Origin: UMGS1883 sp045636425
GTDB lineage: Bacteria; Bacillota; Clostridia; UMGS1883
Assembly (NCBI GenBank): GCA_045636425.1
Contig: JAZTXM010000011.1
Coordinates: forward strand, 19,089 to 83,088
Direction of reading: 5' to 3'
DNA length: 64,000 nt
Below, one piece after another: positions 44,945 to 53,828 of the stretch. Position numbers and translations under genes: made by a program. Under the pieces are notes generated by a model. It did no database searches. It had not been told where the DNA came from and worked only from the letters and a program-made list of their open reading frames with translations. Position 1 is the stretch's first letter. Each line of letters starts with the position of its first letter.

Positions 44945-44966
44945 AAAATGAATAAATATTCATTTT
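44945..44966. promoter_or_regulatory. Palindromic candidate operator upstream of rubrerythrin
   Basis: AAAATGAATA and TATTCATTTT are perfect inverted arms around AA, 31 bases upstream of the rubrerythrin start. The AT-rich form recalls PerR/Fur-family sites, and rubrerythrins are commonly PerR-controlled, but the match to the PerR consensus is only partial. Confidence 0.5.
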
Positions 44967-44977
44967 ACATAACAAAA

Positions 44978-45571
44978 TCAATTTTTTATTTCGCAAACCT
45001 CGTAAATGGCTTCCCAGATATCCTCGCTTCCCATGCCCGTTTCAGCGCTGAAGGGCATCATGATGTCATCATCTTCAAGCTCCAGTGTGTAATAGATTTC
45101 GTCAAGATGCTCATTAAGCTTTGTTTTCGGAATTTTATCGCACTTGGTTGCAACCACAAATGCAAAGCCGTGTCTTTCACGAATGTAATTAAGCATAACT
45201 AAATCGTCATTCGTAGGCTTATGCCTTGCATCAACAAGAAGCACCGTGCAGGCAAGAGTTTCACGACTGTCAAGATATGTTTCAATCATATTGCCCCATT
45301 TTTTCTTTTCGTCCTTACTTACCTTTGCGTAGCCGTAGCCGGGCAAATCAACGAAGTTTAACGTATCGTCAATGTTGTAGAAATTAATCGTTGCAGTCTT
45401 TCCGGGCTTTGAACTGGTTCTGGCAAGGCTTTTGCGATTAAGCATCTTATTAATAAATGAACTTTTGCCTACGTTGCTTCGCCCTGCAAATGCAATATCG
45501 GGGAAGAGTGTATCGGGATATTGCTTAGGCGAAACTGCGGATATTGTAAGGCTTACATTATGAATATTCAT
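44978..45571 (-). CDS. engB: Ribosome biogenesis GTPase EngB/YsxC
   Basis: EngB is an essential GTPase in large ribosomal subunit assembly. The 197-residue protein has AFAGRSNVGKSSFINKML (G1), GKTATINFY (G2), FVDLPGYGYAKV (G3), VATKCDKIP (G4) and a late SAETGMG (G5). The ATG at 45571 follows AAGGAG by eight bases and lies inside the end of lon, overlapping it by 14 bases. The longer frame from 45616 is inside lon and rejected. lon-engB pairing is common in Firmicutes. Confidence 0.95.
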   Translation of the reverse strand: MNIHNVSLTISAVSPKQYPDTLFPDIAFAGRSNVGKSSFINKMLNRKSLARTSSKPGKTATINFYNIDDTLNFVDLPGYGYAKVSKDEKKKWGNMIETYLDSRETLACTVLLVDARHKPTNDDLVMLNYIRERHGFAFVVATKCDKIPKTKLNEHLDEIYYTLELEDDDIMMPFSAETGMGSEDIWEAIYEVCEIKN

Positions 45572-47942
45572 GCGGTGTACTCCTTTCTTTTCGCAGTGGG
45601 GGAGGAGTTTGCCCAAGCTTTTTGTTATCGGTATTATTCAGCAGTGCAAGCTTTAAAACCTCATCACAGCTTTTAACGGGCATAAAATTAATTTCACTGC
45701 GGATGTGCGGGGGGATTTCTTCAAGGTCTTTAATATTCTCATATGGAATAATAATATTTGTAATTTTGTTTCGGTATGCCGCAAGCGCTTTTTCCTTAAG
45801 CCCGCCTATGGGGAGAACTCTTCCCACAAGGGATATTTCACCTGTCATGGCAATATCACTGCGTACAGGTATGCCCGAAAGGGTACTTGCCACGGCAGTA
45901 GCTACAGTGATGCCGGCACTGGGACCGTCCTTCGGAACTGCACCTTCGGGGAAATGGATATGTATATCCCTTTTTTCATAAAAGTCATTTTGTATGCTCA
46001 AAGTATCAGAAATGGAACGGATAAAAGAAACCGCCGCCTGAACTGACTCCTTCATTACGTCCCCGAGCTTACCCGTAATCTGAATTTTTCCGCTTCCGGG
46101 AAGCGAAAGTGCCTCACATTGGAGTATTTCTCCGCCTACCTGCGTCCATGCAAGTCCGTTTACCACACCTACAGCGGGTTTTATATCAACTGCATTTTCC
46201 ACATATTTTTTCTCACCGAGAAAATCGGAAAGATTTTTTTCTGTCACTGATACAGAGCCCTCATTCTTTGTTTGTGCAATGATAGCTTTTCTGCAAATTT
46301 TTTCAATCTCACGTTCAAGCTTTCTTACGCCCGATTCCTTTGTGTAGCACGAAATAATGGTTTTTATGGCTTTGTCGGAAATCTTAAGCTCATTTTTATT
46401 AATGCAGTGCATCTTCATCTGCTTTGGCAGAAGATGCAGCTTTGCTATATTATATTTCTCATCATCGGTATAGCTTGAAAGCTCCAATACCTCCATCCTG
46501 TCAAGAAGCGGTCGGGGGATTGTAGATGTATCGTTAGCGGTTGCAATAAAAAGCACCTTGGATAAATCAAGCCCAAGCTCAAGATAGTTATCTCTGAATG
46601 AGGAATTTTGCTCCCTGTCCAAAATTTCAAGCAATGCAGAGGAGGGGTCTCCCTTGTAATCTGAGCCGACCTTGTCAATTTCATCGAGAAGAATCAGGGG
46701 GTTTGCGGATTTTGCCTTCCTAAGAGCATTTACAATTCTTCCGGGCATTGCACCAACATAGGTCTTTCTGTGTCCGCGAAGCTCGGATTCATCCTTCATT
46801 CCGCCAAGGCTGATTCGTACATAATTTCTTCCCGTAGCTTCCGCAATTGATTTTGCAACAGAGGTTTTTCCCACGCCAGGTGCTCCGTGAAGGCAAAGTA
46901 TGCTTCCGGTGGGATTCCCCGTGCGGTTAATAACAGCAAGCTGCTCTAAGACTCTTTCCTTTACCTTTTCCATTCCGTAATGGTCACGTTCAAGGATTTT
47001 TCCTGCACTGTCAAGGTCTTTATTTTCTTCGGTATAGGTTTCCCACGGCAGGTCGCAGATAAGCTCTAAATAATTCCTTGAAATACTGCTTTCGGGAGAT
47101 GTCGGGGGGAGCTTTTCGAAGTTATTAAGCTCACGCATTGCCTTTTGGTACACTTCTTCGGGGAGGGCGGTGCTTTCAATTCGGTTTCTAAGCTCCGAAA
47201 CCTCATCCTCCTTATCGTCACCCAGTTCTTCCCTTATTGCACGAAGCTGTTCCCTGAGATAATACTCATGATTGTGGTCATCCATCTGCTCTTTAACCTT
47301 TGCGGCGATAATGCTTTCCACATCAAGGATTTTAACCTCTTTTGTCATAACGTCAATGAGCTTTAAAAGCCTTTTTTTGACGTTTGTAGTCTGAAGAAGC
47401 TCCTGCTTATCCTCATTACCTCGAATCAGATTAAAGGCAATGGTATCGCAAAAATCCGACGGGTTTGATTCGGGTAAATCCTTTAAAAAGCTTTCGGTGG
47501 AAAGCTTTGGATTAAGCTCAATATAATCGTTAATCAGATAATGTATCTGATTAAGAAAAGCTGAATATTCTTCAATTGATAAATCTCTGTCGGAAGAATT
47601 TTTGTATACAACTTCACCCTCATAAAGATTTTCGCAGACAAAAGCACCGTTAAGCTTTCCTCGTGATTCTCCCTCTACAAGTATTCTGAGGCAGCCGTCG
47701 GGAAGCTTCAAAATTTGTTTGATTTTTGCAATTATACCAAAGGTGTTTACATCGCTTTCGGTGGGCTCTTCAATTGCATCATTTTTCTGCGTCGCAAGGA
47801 ATATAAGCCCATTAGATGAAACAGCCTTGAGCACTGCGTTTTTGCTTTTTTCCCTTGCCACATCAAAGTGAAACACCGTTTTCGGGAAAATCACAAATCC
47901 GCGTACAGGGATAATTGGTAATATTTCTTTTTTTGTTGCCAT
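45558..47942 (-). CDS. lon: ATP-dependent protease Lon
   Basis: Lon degrades misfolded and regulatory proteins. The 794-residue product has the N-terminal LON domain (about 1-200; PIIPVRGFVIFPKTVFHF), a coiled linker, an AAA+ domain with CLHGAPGVGKTSVAKS and LILLDEIDKVGSDYKGDPSS, and a C-terminal protease domain where PKDGPSAGITVATA carries the catalytic serine and GGLKEKALAAYR the lysine. The length is normal. Confidence 0.97.
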   Translation of the reverse strand: MATKKEILPIIPVRGFVIFPKTVFHFDVAREKSKNAVLKAVSSNGLIFLATQKNDAIEEPTESDVNTFGIIAKIKQILKLPDGCLRILVEGESRGKLNGAFVCENLYEGEVVYKNSSDRDLSIEEYSAFLNQIHYLINDYIELNPKLSTESFLKDLPESNPSDFCDTIAFNLIRGNEDKQELLQTTNVKKRLLKLIDVMTKEVKILDVESIIAAKVKEQMDDHNHEYYLREQLRAIREELGDDKEDEVSELRNRIESTALPEEVYQKAMRELNNFEKLPPTSPESSISRNYLELICDLPWETYTEENKDLDSAGKILERDHYGMEKVKERVLEQLAVINRTGNPTGSILCLHGAPGVGKTSVAKSIAEATGRNYVRISLGGMKDESELRGHRKTYVGAMPGRIVNALRKAKSANPLILLDEIDKVGSDYKGDPSSALLEILDREQNSSFRDNYLELGLDLSKVLFIATANDTSTIPRPLLDRMEVLELSSYTDDEKYNIAKLHLLPKQMKMHCINKNELKISDKAIKTIISCYTKESGVRKLEREIEKICRKAIIAQTKNEGSVSVTEKNLSDFLGEKKYVENAVDIKPAVGVVNGLAWTQVGGEILQCEALSLPGSGKIQITGKLGDVMKESVQAAVSFIRSISDTLSIQNDFYEKRDIHIHFPEGAVPKDGPSAGITVATAVASTLSGIPVRSDIAMTGEISLVGRVLPIGGLKEKALAAYRNKITNIIIPYENIKDLEEIPPHIRSEINFMPVKSCDEVLKLALLNNTDNKKLGQTPPPLRKERSTPHEYS

Positions 47943-47952
47943 AATAAAGTCC

Positions 47953-49359
47953 TTACTTAATTGTTTTTATATAATTCTCGTAATCGGTTGTATGTTCGAC
48001 CTTTGCGTTTTCAATTATTTTATTGATTTCCTCCTGTGCGGCGTTCTGTGCCAGCATACTGTTCCAGTAAGCTTTAGCGTTGTTAAGCTCCTGCTCACTT
48101 AAGGGTAAACGCATAATTATATGATAACCGTAATCGGTTTTAACGGGTGTTTTCGTTAGTTCGTTTTCTTTTAACTCAAACGCTGCCTTTTCGAAAGGCT
48201 CAACCATTTCTCCCTTAGTAAAGGTATAACCCTCCTCGGTAGCACCGGGGTCGATATTATGCTCTTTCATAAGCGTGTCAAAGCTTTCGCCCTTTTCAAT
48301 ACGTGAAATAAGCTCTTTGGCAAGTGCTTCATCCTCTACAAGAATATGCTTTGCAGTGATATAACTTGTACGGAACATGTTTTCGTATTCGGAAACGTCA
48401 TAATTTTTCTTTGCAGCATCTTCTTGAATAGTCTGAACTGTTACCTCATAAATAAGAACTTTATTTACAAAATCCATGAAGTCTTCCTTGCTTACAATTC
48501 CTGCTTCAATAGCTTTATCGGCATTGTACAGCTGCGTTAATTCCTGCTCTATATAACCAAGTAGTTCGCCGGAGAATTTTTTAAATTCCTCATTAAATGT
48601 CAAGTTGATTTTCTCCGCATGGGCACACAGAGCGTAAACCTGCATAAGCATATTTTCAATTTCGGAAGTGAGCATTTGTGCGGCAGGCACAGAATCAATG
48701 GTGAGAGTTTGCAGTGTGCCACCCACAGTGTAATTGTCGCAGACTTCTTTTATAAATTCATCTGTTGTGAAATTATAAAGGAGCATATTGAAAAGACCTG
48801 CGTTTACAGGTTGCGAGTCCACCTTAATCAAGGCTTTGTCGGAAAAAACCTTTAATGTGTCAAGGTCAACTTCATATACATCTCCCGTTATATAAATGGT
48901 TTTAGTTTCGCCGTCCCAATCTATTTTTTTGCCCAGGGCCTCGGTAATTGCACGAACGGGAACATAGGTAGTACCGTCAATAAGGAACGGATTAACAACT
49001 TTTCCGCTCACGTCCTTAGGCTCTATTAAAGTGCCGTTTATCACAATCTTGATAACCTCGGAGCTTTCAAATGCAGTTGATGTCTTTTCTCCGATATAAA
49101 CAATGCGGCTAAGTCCGTCCCATTCTACTTTCTGTCCCAGCGCCTCAGACACGGCACGGGCGGGAAGATATGTGGTTCCCTCCAAAAGAAACGGATGTAC
49201 GATTTTACCGTTGACATCTTTAGGAATGAGCTTTTCACCGTCTATAACAATCTGAATATCCGTATTATTATTTTCCTGGATTTTCGTATCTTCCGCAAAA
49301 ACGGCAGATGTAAAAAGCATGATTAAGCATGTAACTAAAGCTATCAATTTCTTTATCAT
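47953..49359 (-). CDS. Secreted PpiC-type foldase with copper-amine-oxidase-like domain
   Basis: From ATG 49359 (GAGGTG upstream) the protein has a signal peptide (about 1-21), two copper-amine-oxidase-N-like repeats (about 30-150; YLPARAVSEALGQKVEW and YVPVRAITEALGKKIDW), a SurA-like helical part and a parvulin domain (about 335-420; ITAKHILVEDEALAKELISR to TDYGYHIIMRL). It should help extracellular proteins fold, as PrsA does, but no lipobox cysteine is visible, so it may be secreted or cell-wall bound through the repeats. The longer frame from 49467 adds a region without a ribosome site. Confidence 0.88.
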   Translation of the reverse strand: MIKKLIALVTCLIMLFTSAVFAEDTKIQENNNTDIQIVIDGEKLIPKDVNGKIVHPFLLEGTTYLPARAVSEALGQKVEWDGLSRIVYIGEKTSTAFESSEVIKIVINGTLIEPKDVSGKVVNPFLIDGTTYVPVRAITEALGKKIDWDGETKTIYITGDVYEVDLDTLKVFSDKALIKVDSQPVNAGLFNMLLYNFTTDEFIKEVCDNYTVGGTLQTLTIDSVPAAQMLTSEIENMLMQVYALCAHAEKINLTFNEEFKKFSGELLGYIEQELTQLYNADKAIEAGIVSKEDFMDFVNKVLIYEVTVQTIQEDAAKKNYDVSEYENMFRTSYITAKHILVEDEALAKELISRIEKGESFDTLMKEHNIDPGATEEGYTFTKGEMVEPFEKAAFELKENELTKTPVKTDYGYHIIMRLPLSEQELNNAKAYWNSMLAQNAAQEEINKIIENAKVEHTTDYENYIKTIK

Positions 49360-49488
49360 AATTTGCACCTCGCATTTGTATTTTTTAACTATTATATAAT
49401 AACATACAAACGTATAAATTGCAACAGGGCGAAAATGAAAAAGAATGAAAAAAATGTCGAAATTCATAAATAATTAACATATTATCTG

Positions 49489-49517
49489 TTGACCATACAT
49501 ACAAAATTTGGTATATT
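49489..49517 (+). promoter_or_regulatory. Promoter of the AbrB-like gene
   Basis: TTGACC (49489-49494), 17 bases, TATATT (49512-49517), 33 bases before the ATG. Confidence 0.7.
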
Positions 49518-49549
49518 ATAGCTATAGAATACATAAGGAGGAAATGGCT

Positions 49550-49798
49550 ATGAAAGAGACAGGTATTGTCAGAAAAGTTGATGAGCTTGGAAGAATAGTA
49601 CTTCCCATTGAACTGCGGCGTACTTTGGACATTGCAATTCGGGACCCTCTTGAAATCTACGTTGAGGGAGAGAACATTATTTTAAGAAAATACAATCCGT
49701 CCTGCATTTTTTGTGCCGCTAAGGAAAACATTTTCATATACCAAGGAAAGAATGTTTGCGGAAATTGTATTGACGACATTAAAAAAAAGACAATTTGA
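49550..49798 (+). CDS. AbrB-family regulator with C-terminal zinc ribbon
   Basis: The 82-residue product has an AbrB/SpoVT swapped-hairpin DNA-binding domain (KETGIVRKVDELGRIVLPIE, residues 2-21; to about 47) and a short tail with four cysteines at 52, 55, 70 and 73 (CIFC..CGNC), likely a zinc site. AbrB-type proteins repress transition-state genes. The ATG at 49550 is eight bases from AAGGAGG; the ATG at 49544 is closer than ideal. Regulatory targets are unknown. Confidence 0.88.
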   Translation: MKETGIVRKVDELGRIVLPIELRRTLDIAIRDPLEIYVEGENIILRKYNPSCIFCAAKENIFIYQGKNVCGNCIDDIKKKTI

Positions 49799-49799
49799 C

Positions 49800-49828
49800 T
49801 TGAATTTTAGGTCATGCAGTGCTATAAT
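49800..49828 (+). promoter_or_regulatory. Promoter of the ACT-UPF0210 operon
   Basis: TTGAAT (49800-49805), 17 bases, TATAAT (49823-49828). A 10-bp inverted repeat (ATGCAGTGCT at 49814-49823, AGCACTGCAT at 49852-49861) surrounds the -10 box and start-site region. Confidence 0.65.
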
Positions 49829-49886
49829 TAATTCAGTTTTGAAATGATTACAGCACTGCATGATTTTGTTCTTAGGAGGAATAATT

Positions 49887-50156
49887 TTGAAATCGGTTAT
49901 CACAGTTATGGGTAAGGATGGCGTAGGCATCATTGCAAGGGTAAGTGCACTTCTTGCCAAAAACGAAATAAATATAATTGATATTTCGCAGACTACACAT
50001 GAAAATCAGTTTTTAATGGTAATGGTTGTTGATATGAAAAATGCCAATATATCATTTGCCCAAACGGTAAATGAATTAAAAGCTTTGGGAGAAGAACTTG
50101 GACAGAAAATTCAGGTTCGTAATAAAAAAGTTTTTGATTCGATGCACAGAATTTAA
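49887..50156 (+). CDS. ACT domain protein, UPF0237 family
   Basis: The 89-residue product is a single ACT domain: SVITVMGKDGVGIIARVSAL is the ligand-binding start, followed by NIIDISQTTHENQFLMVMVV. Such stand-alone proteins bind amino acids or act as regulators. The start is TTG 49887 after AGGAGG; an upstream frame from 49860 precedes that site. It lies 16 bases before a UPF0210 gene, its usual partner in Firmicutes. Confidence 0.92.
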   Translation: MKSVITVMGKDGVGIIARVSALLAKNEINIIDISQTTHENQFLMVMVVDMKNANISFAQTVNELKALGEELGQKIQVRNKKVFDSMHRI

Positions 50157-50172
50157 GGAGGGAGTATACACA

Positions 50173-51525
50173 ATGATCGATCCTTTTGAAATAATGGAAA
50201 CCATTAATATGGTGGACAATGAACATCTTGATATAAGAACAATCACCATGGGAATTTCTCTCCTTGACTGCATCGGTCAGGATTCGGATATAGCGTCCCA
50301 AAAGGTTTATGATAAGGTAACGCGTCTTGCGGAGAAACTTGTTCCCGTAGGTGAGCAGCTTGAAAGGGAGCTGGGAATACCGATTATAAATAAGAGAATT
50401 TCGGTAACACCCATTTCCATTGTAGGTTCTGCGTGTGGAGATTATGTTAAGTTCGCAAAGGCACTTGACCGTGCGGCAGATGCTACTGGTGTTAATTTTA
50501 TCGGCGGTTATTCTGCTCTTGTTCAGAAAGGATACACAAAAGGGGAATATGATTTCATTGAAACCATTCCCGAAGCCCTTTGCACCACAAATAAAATTTG
50601 TTCCAGCGTAAATGTAGGCTCAACCAAGGCGGGTATTTCCATGGATGCCGTGGCACATATGGGAAGAATTATTAAGAGAACAGCAGAGCTTTCCAAAGAC
50701 CGTGACGGCTTCGGCTGTGCAAAGCTTGTGGTTTTTGCAAATGCAGTAGAAGACAACCCCTTTATGGCAGGTGCGTTTCACGGAACAGGTGAGGGAGAAT
50801 GTGTAATAAACGTTGGCGTAAGCGGCCCCGGAGTTGTTAAGAAAGCACTTGAAAAGGTAAAGGGTGCAGACTTCGGAGTTGTGGCGGATACCATTAAAAA
50901 GACCGCATTTAAAATTACCCGTATGGGTCAGCTTGTTGCAGGTGAAGCGGCAAAAAGGCTTGGTGCACAGTCGGGAATTGTTGACCTTTCCTTAGCACCC
51001 ACTCCCGCAATCGGTGACAGTGTTGCACATATTCTTGAGGAAATGGGCGTTGAGAAATGCGGTGCACCGGGAACTACGGCAGCCCTTGCATTGCTTAATG
51101 ATGCCGTGAAAAAGGGCGGCGTAATGGCTTCCTCTTATGTAGGCGGTCTCAGCGGTGCGTTTATCCCCGTCAGCGAAGATGCAGGTATGATTGATGCAGT
51201 AAGATGCGGAGCACTTTCTCTCGAAAAGCTTGAAGCAATGACATGTGTATGCTCTGTAGGCATAGATATGGTTGTTGTTCCCGGTGATACCTCGGCGGAA
51301 ACAATTTCGGGAATTTTGGCAGATGAGGTTGCAATCGGTGTTATAAATACCAAAACAACGGCACTTAGAATCATTCCCGCTCCCGGAAAAAAGGTAGGAG
51401 ATACAGTGGAATTCGGCGGACTTTTGGGTACAGGTCCCGTAATGCCGGTAAACCCCTACGGCTGCACAGATTTCATCAGCCGCGGCGGAAGAATCCCTGC
51501 TCCTATGCACAGCTTGAAAAATTAA
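50173..51525 (+). CDS. UPF0210 (DUF711, PFL family) protein
   Basis: The 450-residue product matches DUF711 along its length: ETINMVDNEHLDIRTITMGI at the start, VNFIGGYSALVQKGYT near 108, CSSVNVGSTKAGISMDAVAH near 145, GVSGPGVVKKALEK near 215 and GDTSAETISGILADE near 370. The fold is related to pyruvate formate-lyase-like barrels, but the reaction is not established. The ATG at 50173 follows AAGGAGG. It is co-transcribed with the ACT protein, which may sense its substrate. Confidence 0.93.
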   Translation: MIDPFEIMETINMVDNEHLDIRTITMGISLLDCIGQDSDIASQKVYDKVTRLAEKLVPVGEQLERELGIPIINKRISVTPISIVGSACGDYVKFAKALDRAADATGVNFIGGYSALVQKGYTKGEYDFIETIPEALCTTNKICSSVNVGSTKAGISMDAVAHMGRIIKRTAELSKDRDGFGCAKLVVFANAVEDNPFMAGAFHGTGEGECVINVGVSGPGVVKKALEKVKGADFGVVADTIKKTAFKITRMGQLVAGEAAKRLGAQSGIVDLSLAPTPAIGDSVAHILEEMGVEKCGAPGTTAALALLNDAVKKGGVMASSYVGGLSGAFIPVSEDAGMIDAVRCGALSLEKLEAMTCVCSVGIDMVVVPGDTSAETISGILADEVAIGVINTKTTALRIIPAPGKKVGDTVEFGGLLGTGPVMPVNPYGCTDFISRGGRIPAPMHSLKN

Positions 51526-51540
51526 ATACAATCATCTGTA

Positions 51541-51578
51541 AAAAAATCGTGCAGGCAAATTCTACCTGCACGATTTTT
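51541..51578. terminator. Bidirectional terminator
   Basis: AAAAAATCGTGCAGG and CCTGCACGATTTTTT form a strong hairpin between UPF0210 and the convergent AraC gene. Confidence 0.9.
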
Positions 51579-51592
51579 TACATCCCATTTTT

Positions 51593-52426
51593 TTATATGA
51601 AAACATGTGACTTTTTATATTCCTTCGGGGTGACACCGGTGTGTTCCTTAAAAATTTTATTAAAATATCTTGCACTTCCAAATCCTGACGCAGCCGCAAT
51701 TTTTGAAATGTCAAAATTAGTAGTGGTGAGAAAGTTTTTGGCAATCCTTATTCTGTAATATATAACGTATTGTCTGAGGCTCATTCCCGTGGCTTCCTTC
51801 ACAAGATTGCTTAAATAATATGGGTGATAGTCAAAGTGTGCGGCAATGTCTGTGTTGGATAAATTTGCATCGGAATAGTTTTTTCTTATATAGGCAATAA
51901 CTTTATTAGCGGTTTTATATTCGGTTTCAAACTCTTTTTCCCGAAGATATTCTATCAGGCATTGCTTGAGATAAGCCGAAGATATGTCCCGATAGTAGGG
52001 AGAGCCGTTTAGGTATTCGTCCACGCATTTGCGTATAGGCTCGTAAAGAGACGGAGAATTACAAATACAGGGCTTAGAAAATTCTTCGGGAAGGGAATAG
52101 GGGAAAATCTTAGAACTGTCAAAGTTTTCATCCGTTGTAAATGATATTGGCTTTTTCTCACGTGAAAAATCTCCGACCAGGTCAAGTGTGATAAAAAGCA
52201 TTTCAACATCTTCACCAAAGAAAAAACGATACCTGGTACCCATAGGTAAAAAAATGAAAGTATCCCCGGTTATTTTATAATCTTTTTTATCTATGGAAAG
52301 GATTCCGCTTCCTGTTTTTAAATAAAATATTCTGCAATCGTAACAAATAATAGGGGTTTTTTGCACTTCGAACTTGGGATAATATCTTGCATAACGTAGA
52401 AATGGATTAAGTGACGGAAGATTCAT
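51593..52426 (-). CDS. AraC family transcriptional regulator, paralogue of the cluster regulator
   Basis: The 277-residue protein has a cupin-like sensor half (RYARYYPKFEVQKTPIIC, YDCRIFYL, FIFLPMGTRYRFFFG) and a C-terminal AraC DNA-binding domain (about 175-270; NTDIAAHFDYHPYYLSNLVK, DISKIAAASGFGSARYFNKI). It resembles the regulator at 26392-27240 over its length, including the YDCRIF motif. It stands alone, so its target is not evident. Confidence 0.9.
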   Translation of the reverse strand: MNLPSLNPFLRYARYYPKFEVQKTPIICYDCRIFYLKTGSGILSIDKKDYKITGDTFIFLPMGTRYRFFFGEDVEMLFITLDLVGDFSREKKPISFTTDENFDSSKIFPYSLPEEFSKPCICNSPSLYEPIRKCVDEYLNGSPYYRDISSAYLKQCLIEYLREKEFETEYKTANKVIAYIRKNYSDANLSNTDIAAHFDYHPYYLSNLVKEATGMSLRQYVIYYRIRIAKNFLTTTNFDISKIAAASGFGSARYFNKIFKEHTGVTPKEYKKSHVFI

Positions 52427-52715
52427 ATTTTAAAACCTCACATAAATATTATGATATTAATTTATCATAAAGAGAGAGATTACGCAATAAAAATCATATA
52501 AAATTCTTTGAAAAACTGAATAATCTTTGAAGAATTGTGCTGTTTTTTAGCATAAAGAAAAGAAAAAAATCTGTGTTTTTGTGTTTTATTAAAATTTGTA
52601 TTTCCCAATTTTTTCATTACATAAAAATTCCTTGCTTGCACAAAATAATTTCGTAAATTCAAAATACAGGGTTCGGCGGTTTCCGACGAGCCGCATAATA
52701 AAGGAGACTAATTAT
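52427..52715. other. Intergenic region before spoVT
   Basis: AT-rich, 289 bases, between the divergent AraC and spoVT starts. I found no gene and no confident promoter boxes; a sporulation-type promoter for spoVT would be expected here. Confidence 0.3.
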
Positions 52716-53261
52716 ATGAAAGCAACAGGAATTGTAAGAAGAATTGACGACCTCGGTCGTGTTGTAATACCTAAAGAAATTCGCCGTACCATGCGGATCA
52801 GGGAAGGAGATCCTCTGGAAATATTTACCGAAAGAGATGGCGAGGTAATATTCAAAAAATATTCCCCCATCGGAGAGCTTGGTGAGTTTGCCGCAGGATA
52901 TGCCGAAACCTTGGCAAAAACCAGTGGACTTCCCGTAGTTATTACCGATAAGGACAGTGTAATTGCGGTATCGGGTGCTCCCAAAAAAGAGCTTGTCGAA
53001 AAACGCATCAGCGAAGATGTGGAAAAAATGATGGAAAAGAAAATAGTATTTGCCATTGATTCAAGAGACGGAAGCGGACTTCCCGTAGTGGATGGCTCGG
53101 AAAAATACTTTGCGGGCGTGGTAGCTCCCATTGTCAGCGAGGGTGACATTATCGGAAGTGTAATGATGGTATCGGACAAGGAAACAATGCCTGTAGGCGA
53201 GGTTGAAAAGAAGCTTTGCCAAAGTGCGGCAGGGTTTTTAGGAAAGCATATGGAAGATTGA
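52716..53261 (+). CDS. spoVT: Stage V sporulation protein T
   Basis: SpoVT is an AbrB-fold regulator active in the forespore. The 181-residue product has the swapped-hairpin domain (MKATGIVRRIDDLGRVVIPK to about 50) and a GAF-like sensor domain (about 60-178; SGLPVVITDKDSVIAVSGAP, VAPIVSEGDIIGSVMMVSD). Length and both domains match the family. AAAGGAG lies before the ATG at 52716; an upstream frame from 52596 has no site. Confidence 0.95.
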   Translation: MKATGIVRRIDDLGRVVIPKEIRRTMRIREGDPLEIFTERDGEVIFKKYSPIGELGEFAAGYAETLAKTSGLPVVITDKDSVIAVSGAPKKELVEKRISEDVEKMMEKKIVFAIDSRDGSGLPVVDGSEKYFAGVVAPIVSEGDIIGSVMMVSDKETMPVGEVEKKLCQSAAGFLGKHMED

Positions 53262-53265
53262 TAGC

Positions 53266-53294
53266 TTGACATTCTCCTTTGAAGGGTATATTAT
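53266..53294 (+). promoter_or_regulatory. Promoter of the vanZ-like gene
   Basis: TTGACA (53266-53271), 17 bases, TATTAT (53289-53294), 21 bases before the ATG. Confidence 0.65.
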
Positions 53295-53315
53295 ATATCA
53301 TAAGGAGAGTGTGAT

Positions 53316-53792
53316 ATGGGAAAAAAGATAATATTATGGATACTTGTTCTGTCATGGGCGGCTGCAATATTTTCCTTTTCTGCACAGCCTGCAACGCAGT
53401 CTAATAAAACAAGTGGAGGATTCACAAAACAAATAGTGCGTATCTTAGATGTGGCTGATAAATTGTCTGAAAAAGAAATTGATGCTATCGCAGGTAATCT
53501 GAATCATTTCGTAAGAAAGGGTGCACATTTTTGTGCTTATGCACTGCTTTCTGTGCTGCTTTATCTTCTTTTAAAGGAGTATGGGTTTAAGAACATTCAT
53601 GCCATGCTGATTTCCGTTTCACTGTCGGGGCTGTATGCGTGCACCGATGAATTTCATCAGACATTTGTCAAGGGAAGGGCAGGGGAAATGCGTGATGTGG
53701 GAATTGATACCATAGGTGCATTTTTCGGCGTGTCGGTTTTTTATCTTTGCAGTTATATCATAAAAAAAATAAAAGCAAAGAAGAAGGTGTAA
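53316..53792 (+). CDS. VanZ family membrane protein
   Basis: The 158-residue product has four hydrophobic spans and the VanZ signature: SFSAQPATQSNKTS after the first span, NHFVRKGAHFCAYALLSVLL near 68 and TDEFHQTFVKGRAGEMRDVG near 112 with the conserved Asp-Glu-x-His-Gln. Family members affect teicoplanin sensitivity in some bacteria, but in Clostridia the role is generally unknown. It forms its own transcription unit. Confidence 0.92.
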   Translation: MGKKIILWILVLSWAAAIFSFSAQPATQSNKTSGGFTKQIVRILDVADKLSEKEIDAIAGNLNHFVRKGAHFCAYALLSVLLYLLLKEYGFKNIHAMLISVSLSGLYACTDEFHQTFVKGRAGEMRDVGIDTIGAFFGVSVFYLCSYIIKKIKAKKKV

Positions 53793-53828
53793 AAAAGTCA
53801 GACTTTTTTACACCTTCTTCTTTGCTTT
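53772..53828. terminator. Bidirectional terminator
   Basis: A very long inverted repeat around AAAAAAGTC-AGACTTTTTT, overlapping the stop codons of vanZ and convergent spoIVA. Confidence 0.9.

Noticed and set aside
44564..45202. 212-residue plus-strand frame across rubrerythrin and engB
   Set aside because: Antisense to two clear genes and low in plausible protein features.
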